A program made the translations under genes and the position numbers. Of a DNA stretch of 64,000 nt, positions 41,564 through 53,214 are shown piece by piece (position 1 is the stretch's first letter; each line of letters starts with the position of its first letter). This DNA comes from Mesostigma viride (taxonomy: Eukaryota; Streptophyta; Mesostigmatophyceae; Mesostigmatales; Mesostigmataceae). Under the pieces are notes generated by a model, which saw only the letters and a program-made list of their open reading frames with translations, did not search any database and was not told where the DNA came from. Where the stretch lies: assembly GCA_009746045.1 (NCBI GenBank), contig RPFO01000072.1, forward strand, positions 4,822,745-4,886,744. Reading direction: 5' to 3'.

Positions 41564-43323
41564 ATGGATCCAGTGGGTGGTAACATGTCGCCTATACCTA
41601 CCAATACTCCTACTATGAGTAATAATAATAATAATAATACTAACAACCATAACAACAATCGTGGTAACCGACGGGACTCACTTGAAACGGTGCACCATCT
41701 CACTCCTCAAGGTAATCTTCGTACCTCACCTCCTTCTCCTGTTGCTGGTGGTCGCCGTCGTCCCTCACTTACCCCTCCTACCTATGAACAACGTCAACGT
41801 ATGCAGTCAGATTTAGTGATGACCCTTCCCTTACCCTGAACCAGGCCCCTGCCCCTCCTGCAACCTTGGCTCAACCCTCCAGCAGGTCCTCACTAACTAA
41901 CAATGTTTCTAGGCCTCCTTCCCACCCTGTGCCTTCCATGCCTGCTCTTAACACGGGTCGTGCCTCTGCCCCTGTCGGTCCTTCTGGGCGCCCTAGTGCA
42001 GTTCCCTTTTACCCACCTGCTTCCTGGTCCTACCCTGAGACGGCCTATGAGGCAGCCCAGGTCCCTACCCGTGTGGCTGATTTAGAAGTTAATAGTGATT
42101 TCAGCACCATGCCCCTAGATGATAGAAATTATGATCATTTTGCCTATTCCTCTCTTCGTGAGCAATATACTGTCCCCTTCTCTTATGGGCACCAGCCTGA
42201 AACGGTGGCCCCTTCTAGACCCCTACCCAAGACTTTTCCTCTTCCTTCCTTCTATCCCGCTTATGTAGCAGTGGAAGATAGTGGCCCTATGGGAAAAACT
42301 GACTCTTCTAATCCCCCTAAGCCCCCTGCTCTTCCCCTCTTTGCTAACCTTCCCAAGCTGGATGTCAAGTCTACCCCTCAACAGTTTTTCACCTTTATTA
42401 TGTTGCTTACCCAGAACACGGAGTCGTGGCAGAATCATAATAGATGGCGTCTTTCTGATGCTGTATTAGTTCCTCACTATCTTACAACCTGTATTACTCC
42501 TGAGCTTGCTAACCTCATTCAGTGTGAGTCTTTGGCCTCTCATGCCTACCCTAACTCTGTAGCAGAATTGTTTAAGCGTTTAGAGAACCATTTAGTCCCT
42601 CCTGATTCAGATTGGCAGGATAGATTAGCCTTTGGTACCTTGCAGCAGGGTACTAAATCATTTAAGGAGTATATGAAAGAGTTTGATGCTCAGATGGTAC
42701 GAATTAGGGATTTGTCGGGTGCAGAAGTACGTGCTCGCTTCCTCCAAGGCCTCAGTAGACCCTTATTACGTGAAGTCAAGCGCCAGTTCTCTGCCTACCG
42801 TTTTACTGATCTGCCCCTCAAGCATGTGCGCCAGCATCTCTTGCGTGTAGCAGATTTCTTCACCACCCCTTCTCTTCCTACCCGTTCCCGTATTAATAAT
42901 ATTATCCTTACCCCTGAGGAGGAGAACTCCTATGTAGAAGAATTAGATATCTGTGTTACTGACCTTTCAGCCCTTGATGTCTCTCATATCACATGCTATC
43001 ATTGTAAGGAAGTAGGTCATCTTAAACGTGAGTGCCCCAAGTTCCTTTCGGGTGCTCCCCCTCATCCCGACGCTCGCCCTCCTCGTACCCCTCAGCGTGC
43101 TCCTATTCGTCCTACTTCAGGACGCATTCCCTCAGCTACCCCTAGTAGGCTGAATGCTGTGCAGGCAGGACCCCCAGGGTTCCCCTATGATAATCAGGCT
43201 CCCGCACCCTCTTCGCTCCCTCGTGACCCTCCAGCAGTGGCTTTTTCGCCAGGGTCTTCTTCGGGGTTAGTTCCTATGGATTTGGGGGGGAGGGGGAACA
43301 GTAGGCCTGTCAGCCGGGGGTAA
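41564..43323 (+). CDS. gag: Gag polyprotein (capsid, CCHC zinc knuckle); one frame change
   Basis: It starts at the ATG at 41564 with an Asn-rich and Pro/Ser-rich N-terminus. Near 41810 the frame shifts by one base (stop at 41837-41839 in the first frame) and continues open as NQAPAPPATLAQPSSRSS to 43323. Capsid-type Retrotrans_gag sequence occupies about 42400-42800, with the typical spaced LVPHYLTTCI, FKRLENHL, FKEYMKEFD and RFLQGLSRPL blocks. One CCHC zinc knuckle, CYHCKEVGHLKREC, lies at 42994-43035. The tail is Pro-rich. It would assemble virus-like particles in the cytoplasm and bind the genomic RNA. The frame change may be mutation or assembly error. Confidence 0.9.
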
Positions 43324-46300
43324 CCTGGACAGGTCCTTAGATAGTACCCCAGATAAAAATTTTTGCCTGCCTGTTTTTATAACCTCTGTAGGAGCTGAAT
43401 CTTCCCTACCACTACGTGTGCGTCCTCTTATGTTCTTGAATGGTGGTTTAACCGTCCCTCACACTGTTGTAGACCCTTTCTTGCATGCTGATGAACTCTT
43501 GAATGTCTCTGTGTTGGTAGATAGCGGTGCGGCTAGCTCCTTTGTGAGCGAGGCCCTAGTTAGGCGTTTAGGACTAGTCCCTACCCCTCACACCAAACCT
43601 GTCACTGTTCATTATGCTGATGGTCGCACCAGTCATTCCCCGGGTACGGTGTCCCTTCCCATGGTTATACAAGGACGTACTGTCAACCTGACGGCCACTA
43701 TAGGCCCTATCACTACCGCTGATGTATTACTAGGATTAGATTGGCACCAGGATAATAAGATTACTATTAATTATGATACCATGGTCATTTGGTTTCCAGA
43801 TAGCTCTTACTGGGTACCGGAACGTCATTATAGATTGGAAAATTTATCCTTGGTAGATATTACTCCTCCTACACCTGTTGATCCTCCTGTAAGACCTATA
43901 CCTGAAGTATTAATGTCCAATGATGAGTTGCGTTCTGAACTAAAGGAATATGGATATTTATTATGTATGTTCCTTCAGTTAGAAGTACAGGAGATACCTA
44001 TCACTAATAATAGTGTGGATATAGATATAAACACAGTGGATACAATAGGAGTGGGATTTACTGAAAATGAAATAGTAAGATACATGGCTGTGATAGATTC
44101 CTCAAAAGTTTTTGAAGAAAAGACTCCTTCTTATCCTCCTCCTCGTTCTGTTTTACACCGTGTAGTTATCAAGGACGGTGCAGTTCCTACGCACTCTCCG
44201 ATGTATAGAATGGGCCCTACCGAGTTAAAGGAACTAAAACAGATTTTAGTGTCACTATTAGAAGCAGGATTGATAGAGCCTAGTAACTCCCCTACTCAGC
44301 TGGTGTCCTGTTAGTTCCTAAGCCAAATGGCAAGTTTCGCCTAGTTACTGATTATAGGAAGTTGAATGATATTACTGTGAAGTCTAAATACCCTCTACCT
44401 CGTATTGATGATATATTTAATAAGGTTAAAGGTTCCACTTGTTTCACAGTACTGGATTGTGCGGATGGTTTTTGGCAGTTGCGGATAGCTCCTGAGGATT
44501 GCCATAAAACCGCCTTTGCTACCCCTTTTGGTCATTACCAGTTTAGAGTAGCGGCTATGGGACTCTGTAACTCGCCTGCCTCTTTTCAAATGTTAATGAA
44601 TGAAGTGCTTAGACCTGTTATGGGAAATTCTCACCTTCCTCAGGTGTCCTCTGATTTAAAGGATCCTTCCTTCTCCTCTGTTTCTTTATCTGAGCATGAC
44701 CGTTCTTGTGCTCAAGCTTACTTAGATGATATTCTTATTTACTCTCCTGATTTTGAAACGCACCTACGTGATTTAAAGAAAGTATTAGAAATAATGGCTG
44801 AAAATTCTTTGTGGGCGCGCCGTGCTAAAGTTCGTTCGGGTAGGAGTGTCCCATTTTTAGGGCACGTTCTGTCAGATGCCGGGGTCGCTACCGACCCGGA
44901 TAAAACTAAGTCAATTCAGGAATGGCCTACTCCTACCGACGTTAAAGGTGTACGTAGTTTTCTAGGAATTGCTTCTTACTATAGGCGTTTTATCCCGCGT
45001 TTCGCAACTATAGCAGCCCCTATTAATCATTTATTAAAGAAGGATATCCCCTTTGTTTGGAGTAGTGAATGTCAGTCGGCTTTTCAGTGCCTAAAATCCC
45101 TACTCCTTTCCCCTCCTGTACTCATCCTACCGGATACTACTAAACCCTTTGTTGTGGCTACAGATGCTAGTAAGGTAGCTATAGGTGGCGTCCTTCTCCA
45201 GGATCAGGGTCAGGGCTTACAGCCAATTGAGTATATCTCTAGGACAATGCTCCCTGCGGAGCGTAACTATCCCGTACACCAGCAGGAACTCTTAGCGGTG
45301 GTGTATTGTTGCCACGCGTGGCAGCACTTTCTTAAAGGTGCTCAATTTGATGTCTGCCTGAATGAACCCTGTGAGCTAGATCCTTATAGTTAGTTATCCA
45401 AACGGATCACCGTCCCCTTACCCATCTTCTCTCCCAACCCAACCTTACCCCTCGGCAAGCGCGCTGGATGGAATTTTTAGCACAGTTTTCCCCTTTTAAA
45501 CTTCAGTATGTCAAGGGTGTAGATAACATAGTACCAGATGCACTCTCTCGTCGTGCAGACTACTCCTTTTTCGAGGACCTTGATGTTCTCAATACTACTC
45601 TAGTTCCTACTACTATGGGTGTAACCCCTTATGGTGAACTACCTGATGATGAATCCTATGCCTACCTCTTTCATACAGCTGTTCGCATGCCTGATCTCCT
45701 TTCTCACGTAGGACTCTCTCTCCCGTGTGAGGCCCTTCCCGTGGCCTCGGTGGGGGGGGAGGGGAAAAATAAAATTTCTATACCGCTTAGCCATATAGCG
45801 ACTAGGTCAGGAAAGTCTTATGAAAACGTAGTCCCTCTAGGACCTCCCCTTCTCTTTGGCAAGGCGGTAGGAGATCTCTTTAAACCTGTTCTGGATACCT
45901 CTGTAGCGATGCCTACCTCTGATCTTGAACGCCTTATTAGTAGATTTACGGCCACTGAGCCGGAAGCATTAGCTGCCATTGCTGCACATCCCCAACAATT
46001 AGGCAAGCACCCTTGTAAATTTGTAGGTGGGTTTTTATATGTGCAGATAGCAGATTCTCCCCCTCAATGGCGCCTGTATGTCCCTCCTATCTGTCGCTCC
46101 TCCTTGCTCTTTGAGTTGCATGACTTAGCTGCTCATCAGGGTGGTAAACGGGTACGGGACCTAGTAGCCCGCTCTTATTACTGGCCTTCCCTTTATAAGG
46201 ATGTAGATGAGTATGTTAGAACTTGTCAATCTTGCCAGGAGATGAAACCCAATAACGTAGGACAGATAGCAGAACCTAGGACCTTGCCTGACCCCATCAT

Positions 46301-47435
46301 GCCGTGGGATTCTATCATGATGGATTTTGTAGGACCTTTTAGAAAGAATGATAGGGGCAATGCCCAAATCCTTGTGTTCATAGATCGTTTTACTCGTATG
46401 TGCCATCTCGTGCCGTGTCCTTTAGAACTCACAGCACGTGATTGCGCACGCCTATACCTCAATAATGTATACAGATATCATGGTTTGAGTAGGCAGTTTA
46501 TTAGTGATAAGGATAAGTTATTTACCTCAGATTTTTGGCAGCAGTTTTTCGCTGCCATCGGTACCAAGGTTACCTACGGTACTGCCTACCACTCCTCCTC
46601 CTCTCATTTAGTAGAGCGTCTTAATAGGGTAGTAGAAGAAGCGCTTAGGCACTATGTTAATGGCTCGGGAAGTGATTGGGAGGATTATTTATGTTTGGTA
46701 GAGTTCTCCCTCAACAATTGTCCCCAAGCTGCGCATGGATATACGCCCTTCTTCTTAGATACTGGTAGACAGCCTCTTACCCCTACCTCTCTCTTAGCTA
46801 GTCCTCTACGGGACAAGGATGATGTGTCCCGAGATACTGTAGAAGGTGTACAGTCCTTACTAGATAGAATGAAAACTGCTCATGACCACGCGATCTCAGG
46901 GTACCAAAAAGCTCAGTCTAAGTACCTTGCTAGGTTGCGTGCCTCCTTAGATAGAAGAGCACCTGAGATAGAAATAGGAGATCTAGTATTAGTAGAAGGC
47001 CCCCGTGTTGGCCGTTTTGCTCATAAGTTTGAAGCAGAACTTAAGGTCAAACTTAGGCCCGCCTTCTTAGGACCCTTCCATGTGTTGTCTAGAGTAGGAA
47101 ATTTCTTATATAAAGTCGATATCCCTACCTCTTGGCAGACACATTCAAACACCTTCCATAGGAGCCAGCTGAAACTGTACCACCCTAGTACGTTCGCTGG
47201 TAGAGAGCTAGCGCCTGCCCCTTTAGAGCATAACCCTGACACTGGGGAAGTAGAAGACGAAGTAGAAAGCATCGTGGCCCATAGAGATATCAAAAAGGGC
47301 CGCGGTACCCAGCGTCAGTATAAAGTGAAGTGGATGTATGCTCGTAGTGAAGTAGATAAGGTCTGGTATACGGAGAGTGAGCTAGATGGGTGTAGTCGCC
47401 TGCTGCAGGAATATAAAACCCTGCACAAGCTCTAG
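43271..47435 (+). CDS. pol: Pol polyprotein: protease, RT, RNase H, integrase, GPY/F, chromodomain; two frame changes
   Basis: The pol frame opens at 43271, overlapping the gag end by 53 nt in the +1 frame across a G-rich stretch. The aspartic protease has LVDSGA at about 43511-43528. RT follows with KYPLPRIDD, AFATPFGHYQFRV and AYLDDILIYS (44716-44745). An unusual segment of about 25 residues sits before YLDD. RNase H has ATDASKVAIGG, QQELLAVVY and TDHRPL. The integrase has an HHCC zinc region (about 46117-46240), catalytic Asp in MMDFVGPF, Asp in FISDKDKLF and Glu in LVERLNR. GPY/F is read in FLGPFHVLSRVGNFLYKV. A chromodomain ends the protein (IVAHRDIKK, YKVKWM, ESELDG). Frame changes at about 44290 and 45390 split it into three frames. 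Confidence 0.93.
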
Positions 47436-47510
47436 TTGTAGGCTTCTCCTCTCTTATGTTATGTCTGCTGTCGACGGGTGGTTGGTTGTCCCCTCCCCTC
47501 CGCAGCCGTC

Positions 47511-49832
47511 ATGTCAGAGCCTACCCCTCCGGCTGAGAGCCCGCTGCCGTCCCTGCCCCTACCGGACCCTGAGCTGTACTTCGAGGCCCTTCCGGGCCGT
47601 TGGGTGTCACGGTCCAGTTTCCGGGTGGCGTCGTGCAGCCGGCCCTCCAGGCCCAGCATGCGGGTTTAGTCAGGGCTGCTCTCTTCGGGGTCACGTGGTA
47701 CGGTCCCTCCCCTGCTGAACCGCACCAGCTTGTTTTGCACGGGTTCGACGATGCCGGCACTGTTTGTAGAATGTGGCTCCAGCTGTCCAGCCTTGGGACA
47801 GATAGCTGCGGTTCTCCAGTGCCCCAGGGTGTTTTCCTACCTTTCTACCCCTGTGGGCCGCTCCTGCCTACGGGATGTGTTCCCCTGGCTTCCGGCCGAG
47901 GGTGATGCGGAAATAGATGAGAACCCCTGCGACCTTCTACGGGCAGTAGAGTTCATGGAGATAGCAGACCAGACAGCGGGCGTAGGATTGGGCGACCCTA
48001 CTCCTACGGACGCGCCGGTAGAGGCACAGTATTCTCCTGAGTATTCGGCCTCCCCTGCGGCGTCCTCCTCTTCAGTGTCGGCGCCTTCCCCTGTCCCGTC
48101 TTCACCGAGGTCGGTCCTGTGCGCATCGGTGGAGCCTACCCCTTTGGGCTCTGGTCGTGAGCCTGATCCTCTTTCGGCGACAGTTTCTGCGATGCAGGCG
48201 CAGATCCAGTCCCTGACGGCGGCCTTCGGGGCCTTCATGGCGGCCCAGGCGCACGCTCCAGCCACGCCAGGTGGGGTGTCTGCCGCAGCTGTGCCCCCTT
48301 CCCCTTCGGTCGCCTCGACGTCTACGGGTCCGTCTGTGCCGCGCGAGCCCTCGGCGGCTGCGGTTCCCTCTGTTGCTGCGGCTCCTACGCCTTCGGCTAC
48401 CTCTGCGCCTGCTACTGACGTACCTGCGCCTCGGCGCGAGTCCGCCGTCCCAGCGGCCGCGCCCGTCGCCGCCGCGTCCGAGCCGCCCACCACGTCAGCG
48501 CCGCCCTCGCGGGGTTTCTTCAGCGACCCGGGCGGTCTTCCCAGGCTTTGGGAGGGCGGTCCTCCGCAGAGGATCCCGGTGCCTGACTGGAGCTTGGACG
48601 GTAACCAGTCGTATGCCGGATTGCCTGTCCCCACGGGCCCTATTTTCAACATGTGGCCTGGTGGTGCTCCGCCCCCAGAGACCGGCGCGCCAGTTGCGGA
48701 GGCGGGTCCGTCGCGACCCCCTGCGGCATCGGGTCCGACGCGGCCCCCTGTTGTACCGGCGCCGTCTGCGCCTGTGCCGGTTCCTACCCCTTCGTCGGCC
48801 CCTGTCCCTTCGGCCCCGCGGTCTTTGGCTGCGGTTGTTCGGTCCAGTGGCTCTGACCCGCGCGCCACCCGCGCTGCCGATTCCCTTCGGGAGTTGTCAG
48901 AGGGCGATCGGGATCGGGCCCCTTCTGTGGTGCATGCGACTCCGGAGTCGCGCGACACGCCTGTCTTTGGGTATGGTATGTCTGCGCTCGCTTGCCGCCA
49001 GTGTGACCTGCCGCGCGCCTCCGCCGAGCTTGCCATTTCGCCCATGTCCTACGGGTTCTCCCAGGTGTGTCGGGCGCCGCGGGACCGTGGCCTACCAGTT
49101 GAGACTGATCGGCCTCCTTTCGACATGGTTATTTTAGCTGATCCGGTGTTCCAGGGTGAGATCCTGGTTCGGCGCGTCCTGTATCGCTGGGCTAGGCGCC
49201 ACAATGACTTGGACACCTACGGCGGGTTCCAGTGGGCTTACCCTCCGCCTCTGGGCATTATGGCCTCAGATGCCCTTACGGTAGAGTTTCCTGCGGTGCC
49301 GGGTGCCACGTACAGCACGGTCCTTCAGCCCATCCTAGAGTGGGATGCCCGTCGTCCAGCGCCCATCCCGGGCCAGGGTTTGGACTCTCGGGGTCATCCT
49401 CCTCCCCGGGCTAGCGACTACCTCGAGACGTTCGGGTCGCGACAGTGTGCCCGTCGGTGGCGCTCCCGTGAGATTCGGCATATCCGGTTGTGGCCGTCCA
49501 ACGTGGAGCCCCTGGTAGATCTGTTTTTCCCGACGGGTATGCGCCCTCGGATCCGGTACCATCGCCTGCTCCTGCGGGCTCTCTGCCTGATCGCGGTAGA
49601 GCCTTTCCTACGCCTCTTTGCCTGTGGTTTCCTGGACTGGGCCCGGGGCCAGGTCGTTCTTACGCAGCATAGGTATTACTGGGCCTTCCTGGGTCTTTTT
49701 CCTGACGGCGTGTGGGCCGATGTTTTCCTCACTGTAGATAGGCACGACAATGCTGAGGATGTGTCTCACTACCAGGCGTACCTGGATGTCCTGCTGGCCT
49801 CCCGTGGTACCTACCAGACGGATGGCCATTAG
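47511..49832 (+). CDS. GC-rich 3' gene of unknown function between integrase and 3' LTR
   Basis: The ATG at 47511 lies 5 nt after a strong acceptor-like CCCCTCCCCTCCGCAG. About 770 codons follow, with two compensating frame changes near 47590 and 47790. The first half is Pro/Ala/Ser/Thr-rich and probably disordered. The second half (about 48960-49830) looks folded, with CRQCDLP, PPFDMVILADPVFQGEILVR, WARRHNDLDTYGGFQWAYPP, a basic RRWRSREIRHIRLW and a hydrophobic RLLLRALCLIAVEPFLRLFA. The ending is YYWAFLGLFPDGVWADVFL. There is no signal peptide and no certain membrane span, so it does not look like an envelope protein although it is in that position. Third positions are much richer in G/C than in gag-pol, suggesting separate origin. 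I recognise no family. Confidence 0.75.
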
Positions 49833-50189
49833 ATAGAGGGCCTTAGGCCCGACCTGAGGGTGTTGTCCCTCCGGTATATAGAGTCGCCCTCACGTTCTGG
49901 CCAGTTGACTGGTCGTTCTTGGTCCTTGGTACTGATTTGTTTACTCTGTGTGTCCTGCCCAGTGCCGTTCCCCCCGGCAAGGACTTTGTTCCAGGCAGTT
50001 AGGGGAACCTACCACCAGGCTTGGTGCTGGCTAACCCTACACCTCCCGGCGTGGTGGTGGAGACCGAGTTAATACGTTGGTGCTTGTATCTTGGATGGTC
50101 TGCCGATTGTGTTGGTGTGTGCTGGGTGCATTAGGTTTCCTACCCCTTGTTTTCCTCCCTGTGCGTAGGGAGAGGGCTCCCTACCTTTG

Positions 50190-50200
50190 TGGGGGGGAGG
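50190..50200 (+). other. Polypurine tract
   Basis: GGGGGGGAGG directly before the TG of the 3' LTR is the expected plus-strand primer. Confidence 0.85.
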
Positions 50201-50771
50201 TGTTACGTCGCGTAACAATTCGTTGTAGTTACGGACGTAAATTAGGTCTTTTGCCTCGGTTGTCCCTAGGTTTACGTGTAGCTCCTACCGGGACATTATT
50301 GTCCTCGTAACAGTACTGTGGTACATTGGGTGCCGTTGGGCGCCGCGCCGCGTACTTTACTAGTGGTCCTGATCCTTGGTAGAATGTAGTGGACCAGCGT
50401 GCATCTGTAGATGTAGTGGACCAGCGTGCATCTGTAGGCGAGGGCCATGTCGGCCCGAGCGTGTTGGACCGTTGGTGACCATTTATGCGCGTTCTACCCC
50501 TTGTGTGTGCACTCGGCGTGTGTTAAATGAATTAACACATTTAGGCTTGGGTCACGGCAGTGTAGTTGTGTTTCCTTCCTCTATTCCTGGAGTAAACGGG
50601 TTTTGGTAAATGGTTGTATGGCGTATTATAGTAACACATACGTTAATGCATTGAGATCAGCTCCGTCACGTTCGTCTTTCGCCAGAGGTTTGAGTAGAGG
50701 AGGCCTGACCAGTTTAGGTAGTATCAGGCCCATTAGAGGTAGAGGTGGAGGTAGATATCCGCGGCGTAACA
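50201..50771 (+). repeat. 3' LTR of gypsy element
   Basis: 571 bp, matching the 5' LTR except at about five positions: an added T before ACGTGTAG, G lost in TGTAGGCTC, C/T in ATTGCCCTC, a TGTGGTA/TTGGTA difference and CATCAGTAG/CATCTGTAG. It ends GGCGTAACA and is followed by GATGGATGG. Confidence 0.95.
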
Positions 50772-51750
50772 GATGGATGGATGGATGGATGGATGGATGG
50801 ATGGATGGATGGATGGATGGATGGATGGATGGATGGATGGATGGATGGATGGATGGATGGATGGATGGATGGATGGATGGATGGATGGATGGATGGATGG
50901 ATGGATGGATGGATGGATGGATGGATGGATGGATGGATGGATGGATGGATGGATGGATGGATGGATGGATGGATGGATGGATGGATGGATGGATGGATGG
51001 ATGGATGGATGGATGGATGGATGGATGGATGGATGGATGGATGGATGGATGGATGGATGGATGGATGGATGGATGGCCGGATGGATGGATGGATGGATGG
51101 ATGGATGGATGGATGGATGGATGGATGGATGGATGGATGGATGGATGGATGGATGGATGGATGGATGGATGGATGGATGGATGGATGGATGGATGGATGG
51201 ATGGATGGATGGATGGATGGATGGATGGATGGATGGATGGATGGATGGATGGATGGATGGATGGATGGATGGATGGATGGATGGATGGATGGATGGATGG
51301 ATGGATGGATGGATGGATGGATGGATGGATGGATGGATGGATGGCCGGATGGATGGATGGATGGATGGATGGATGGATGGATGGATGGATGGATGGATGG
51401 ATGGATGGATGGATGGATGGATGGATGGATGGATGGATGGATGGATGGATGGATGGATGGATGGATGGATGGATGGATGGATGGACGGATGGCCGGATGG
51501 ATGGACGGACGGACGGACGGACGGACGGACGGACGGAGGGACGGAGGGATGGAGGGATGGAGGGATGGATGGATGGATGGATGGGTGGGTGGGTGGGTGG
51601 GTGGGTGGGTGGGTGGGTGGGTGGGTGGGTGGGTGGGTGGGTGGGTGGGTGGGTGGGTGGGTGGGTGGGTGGGTGGGTGGGTGGGTGGGTGGGTGGGTGG
51701 GTGGGTGGGTGGGTGGGTGGATGGATGGATGGATGGATGGATGGATGGAT
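50772..51750. repeat. GGAT/GGAC/GGTG tetranucleotide array, right part
   Basis: A long GGAT tract with three GGCC variants (about 51076, 51344 and 51490) changes to GGAC and GGAGGGAC (51500-51570). It then becomes a pure GGTG tract (51583-51720) and returns to GGAT. With the left part this was one array before the gypsy insertion. All Trp-Met-Asp-Gly and Ile-His-Pro-Ser readings are artefacts. Confidence 0.97.
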
Positions 51751-51889
51751 CGTGCATGGATTTATACAGCTTTGTCAGCTTTTTTCGCATGCCTTGCAAA
51801 CACTTTTTCACCTTACCATCTTTGCCGCAATGCTCTACACCAAATTCGTCGCCCATTCCCAAGAAAACCCGAACTAATTTCCATACCAA

Positions 51890-53214
51890 ATGGGATGTCC
51901 GCCGCTTCGGCGCCGGCCAGCGGAATTTTTGCATCTTGGAAATCTTTACGCTCGCGAAGGAACAATGTGACGATGTTATCAAGTTCCTGGCCCGCCTGAT
52001 GACGAACTTTTTCTGCCTGACTGGTCGACTGCCTGACAAGGTCACCAAGCCCGACTGGGAATGGCTGCTTCAAGAACCGGAGGCGTACTTGAAGGCAGTC
52101 ATAATAATGTGCAGCTACCTCAGCGCTGCGACGCCCAGGACATCACCCAGATTGGCTACGCTGGCCTCAGGAGCCTCCTGTAGGAGCGCAGACAGGCAGC
52201 CACAGCAGCTGTAGCATCCTCGCCGAGCGGCACCTCCCCCAGCACGGACTCGATCCATGCATCCGAGCTGCAGTGGCGGAGCAGCTGGCGCCGATGGCTG
52301 AGCAGCTCGCCGCCCCGTGAACGCGCCTGACGGCCCACTCAACACTCTCTCGGCCAAGGCCAACAACATTGAAGCCAGAGTCGCACTTATTAAGCTCCAG
52401 CCTCAGTTTACTGCTACGCGCAATAGCACATTGCCACCAAAGTTTGCGAGGCCACAGCCACTGTGACCACCCGCCTTAGCCAGGTACGTGGAAGGCCGAG
52501 TCGGCCAAGCTAGGCACCGTGCAACTTGAGGCAGTTGCTACCAAGGTAGACGCCCTGGCCACGCAGGTCCCCGAGATCGCCGAGCGAACGGCCACCATCG
52601 CCGCCCAACCTGCTGGTAGGGCAAGCCATGACCCCTCGACTCGCGCCTCCTGGGCTGACCTGCTCAAGAGCCAGGCATCCTCTATACCACGACCGCCATC
52701 ACCACCAAGCTCCTGGCAGGAGCTGGAAGACACGCGCCGCGAGGCGCCGCTGACCGCGACCGTCGCCGCTGCCGGGTCATCCTCAGGCGCTTTGACATGC
52801 AGCCGGAGGAGACCCCAGACTCTCTTCTCGACCAGCTGAAGAATAAACTCTTGGCGTGCATGGTGCTGCCCTAGGTGCGACACTGCAGGGCGCCTACTGC
52901 CTGCCCCATCCACGCGCGCGGGCCAAGGCTCAAGGCTGGGCCCCCTCCAGTGGTCCTCACCTTCAGCGACATCACAGCCCGAGTTCGGTTCCTCTCTCGC
53001 CGCAAGAAGCTGGTGAACACCTCCTGGTCGCTTGACTGACGACCTGCATGTCAGACGCCAGCCCATGAGCAGCATGCAGAAACGCCGCGATCAGTGGCCC
53101 GACTACATCCGCCACAAGACCAACCCCGAGAAGCCCCTAGTGTACTGGCGGGGCGGGGACCTTGATGTCAACAAGAAACTGTGGAAGCCCCACCGGGCTC
53201 CCCCGGGGTAGAGC
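51890..53214 (+). pseudogene. Decayed LINE ORF1-like (coiled-coil, RNA-binding) remnant
   Basis: Coding-like sequence follows the array: [20 protein letters not shown] and [19 protein letters not shown]. Then come heptad-like coiled-coil stretches (QLEAVATKVDALATQVPEIA near 52519) and, after frame shifts, RRFDMQPEETPDSLLDQLKN (about 52788-52850). Near the end are FLSRRKK and DDLHVRRQPMSS-type sequence, with LVYWRGGDLDVNKKLW closing (53135-53185). Order and style (coiled coil, central fold, basic C-terminus with a 'Dl...rr' block) resemble ORF1 proteins of L1-like LINEs. Several frame changes and stops make it non-functional. Whether it belongs to the LINE that follows is not clear. Confidence 0.5.

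Larger units (their letters stand above)
39939..50771 (+). mobile_element. 10.8-kb Ty3/gypsy chromovirus with extra genes
   Basis: A complete LTR retrotransposon. Order: 5' LTR (39939-40510), primer site, leader with an RG-rich frame, hybrid-binding-domain gene inside a candidate intron, gag with zinc knuckle, pol (protease, RT, RNase H, integrase with GPY/F and chromodomain), GC-rich 3' gene, polypurine tract, 3' LTR (50201-50771). PR-RT-RH-IN order plus the C-terminal chromodomain place it in the Ty3/gypsy chromoviruses. It sits in the GGAT array: GATGG flanks both sides, consistent with a 5-bp target duplication, although repeat flanks make that non-diagnostic. LTRs differ at about five positions, so insertion is recent. 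A few single-base frame changes interrupt gag, pol and the 3' gene. Confidence 0.95.

Noticed and set aside
47837-49045. 402-codon minus-strand frame in the 3' gene of the gypsy element
   Set aside because: High GC at third positions of the plus gene removes antisense stops; content is low-complexity and the plus frame has a start and flanking signals.
52476-53075. 199-codon minus-strand frame
   Set aside because: The plus strand carries ORF1-like coding features; the minus frame shows no domain.
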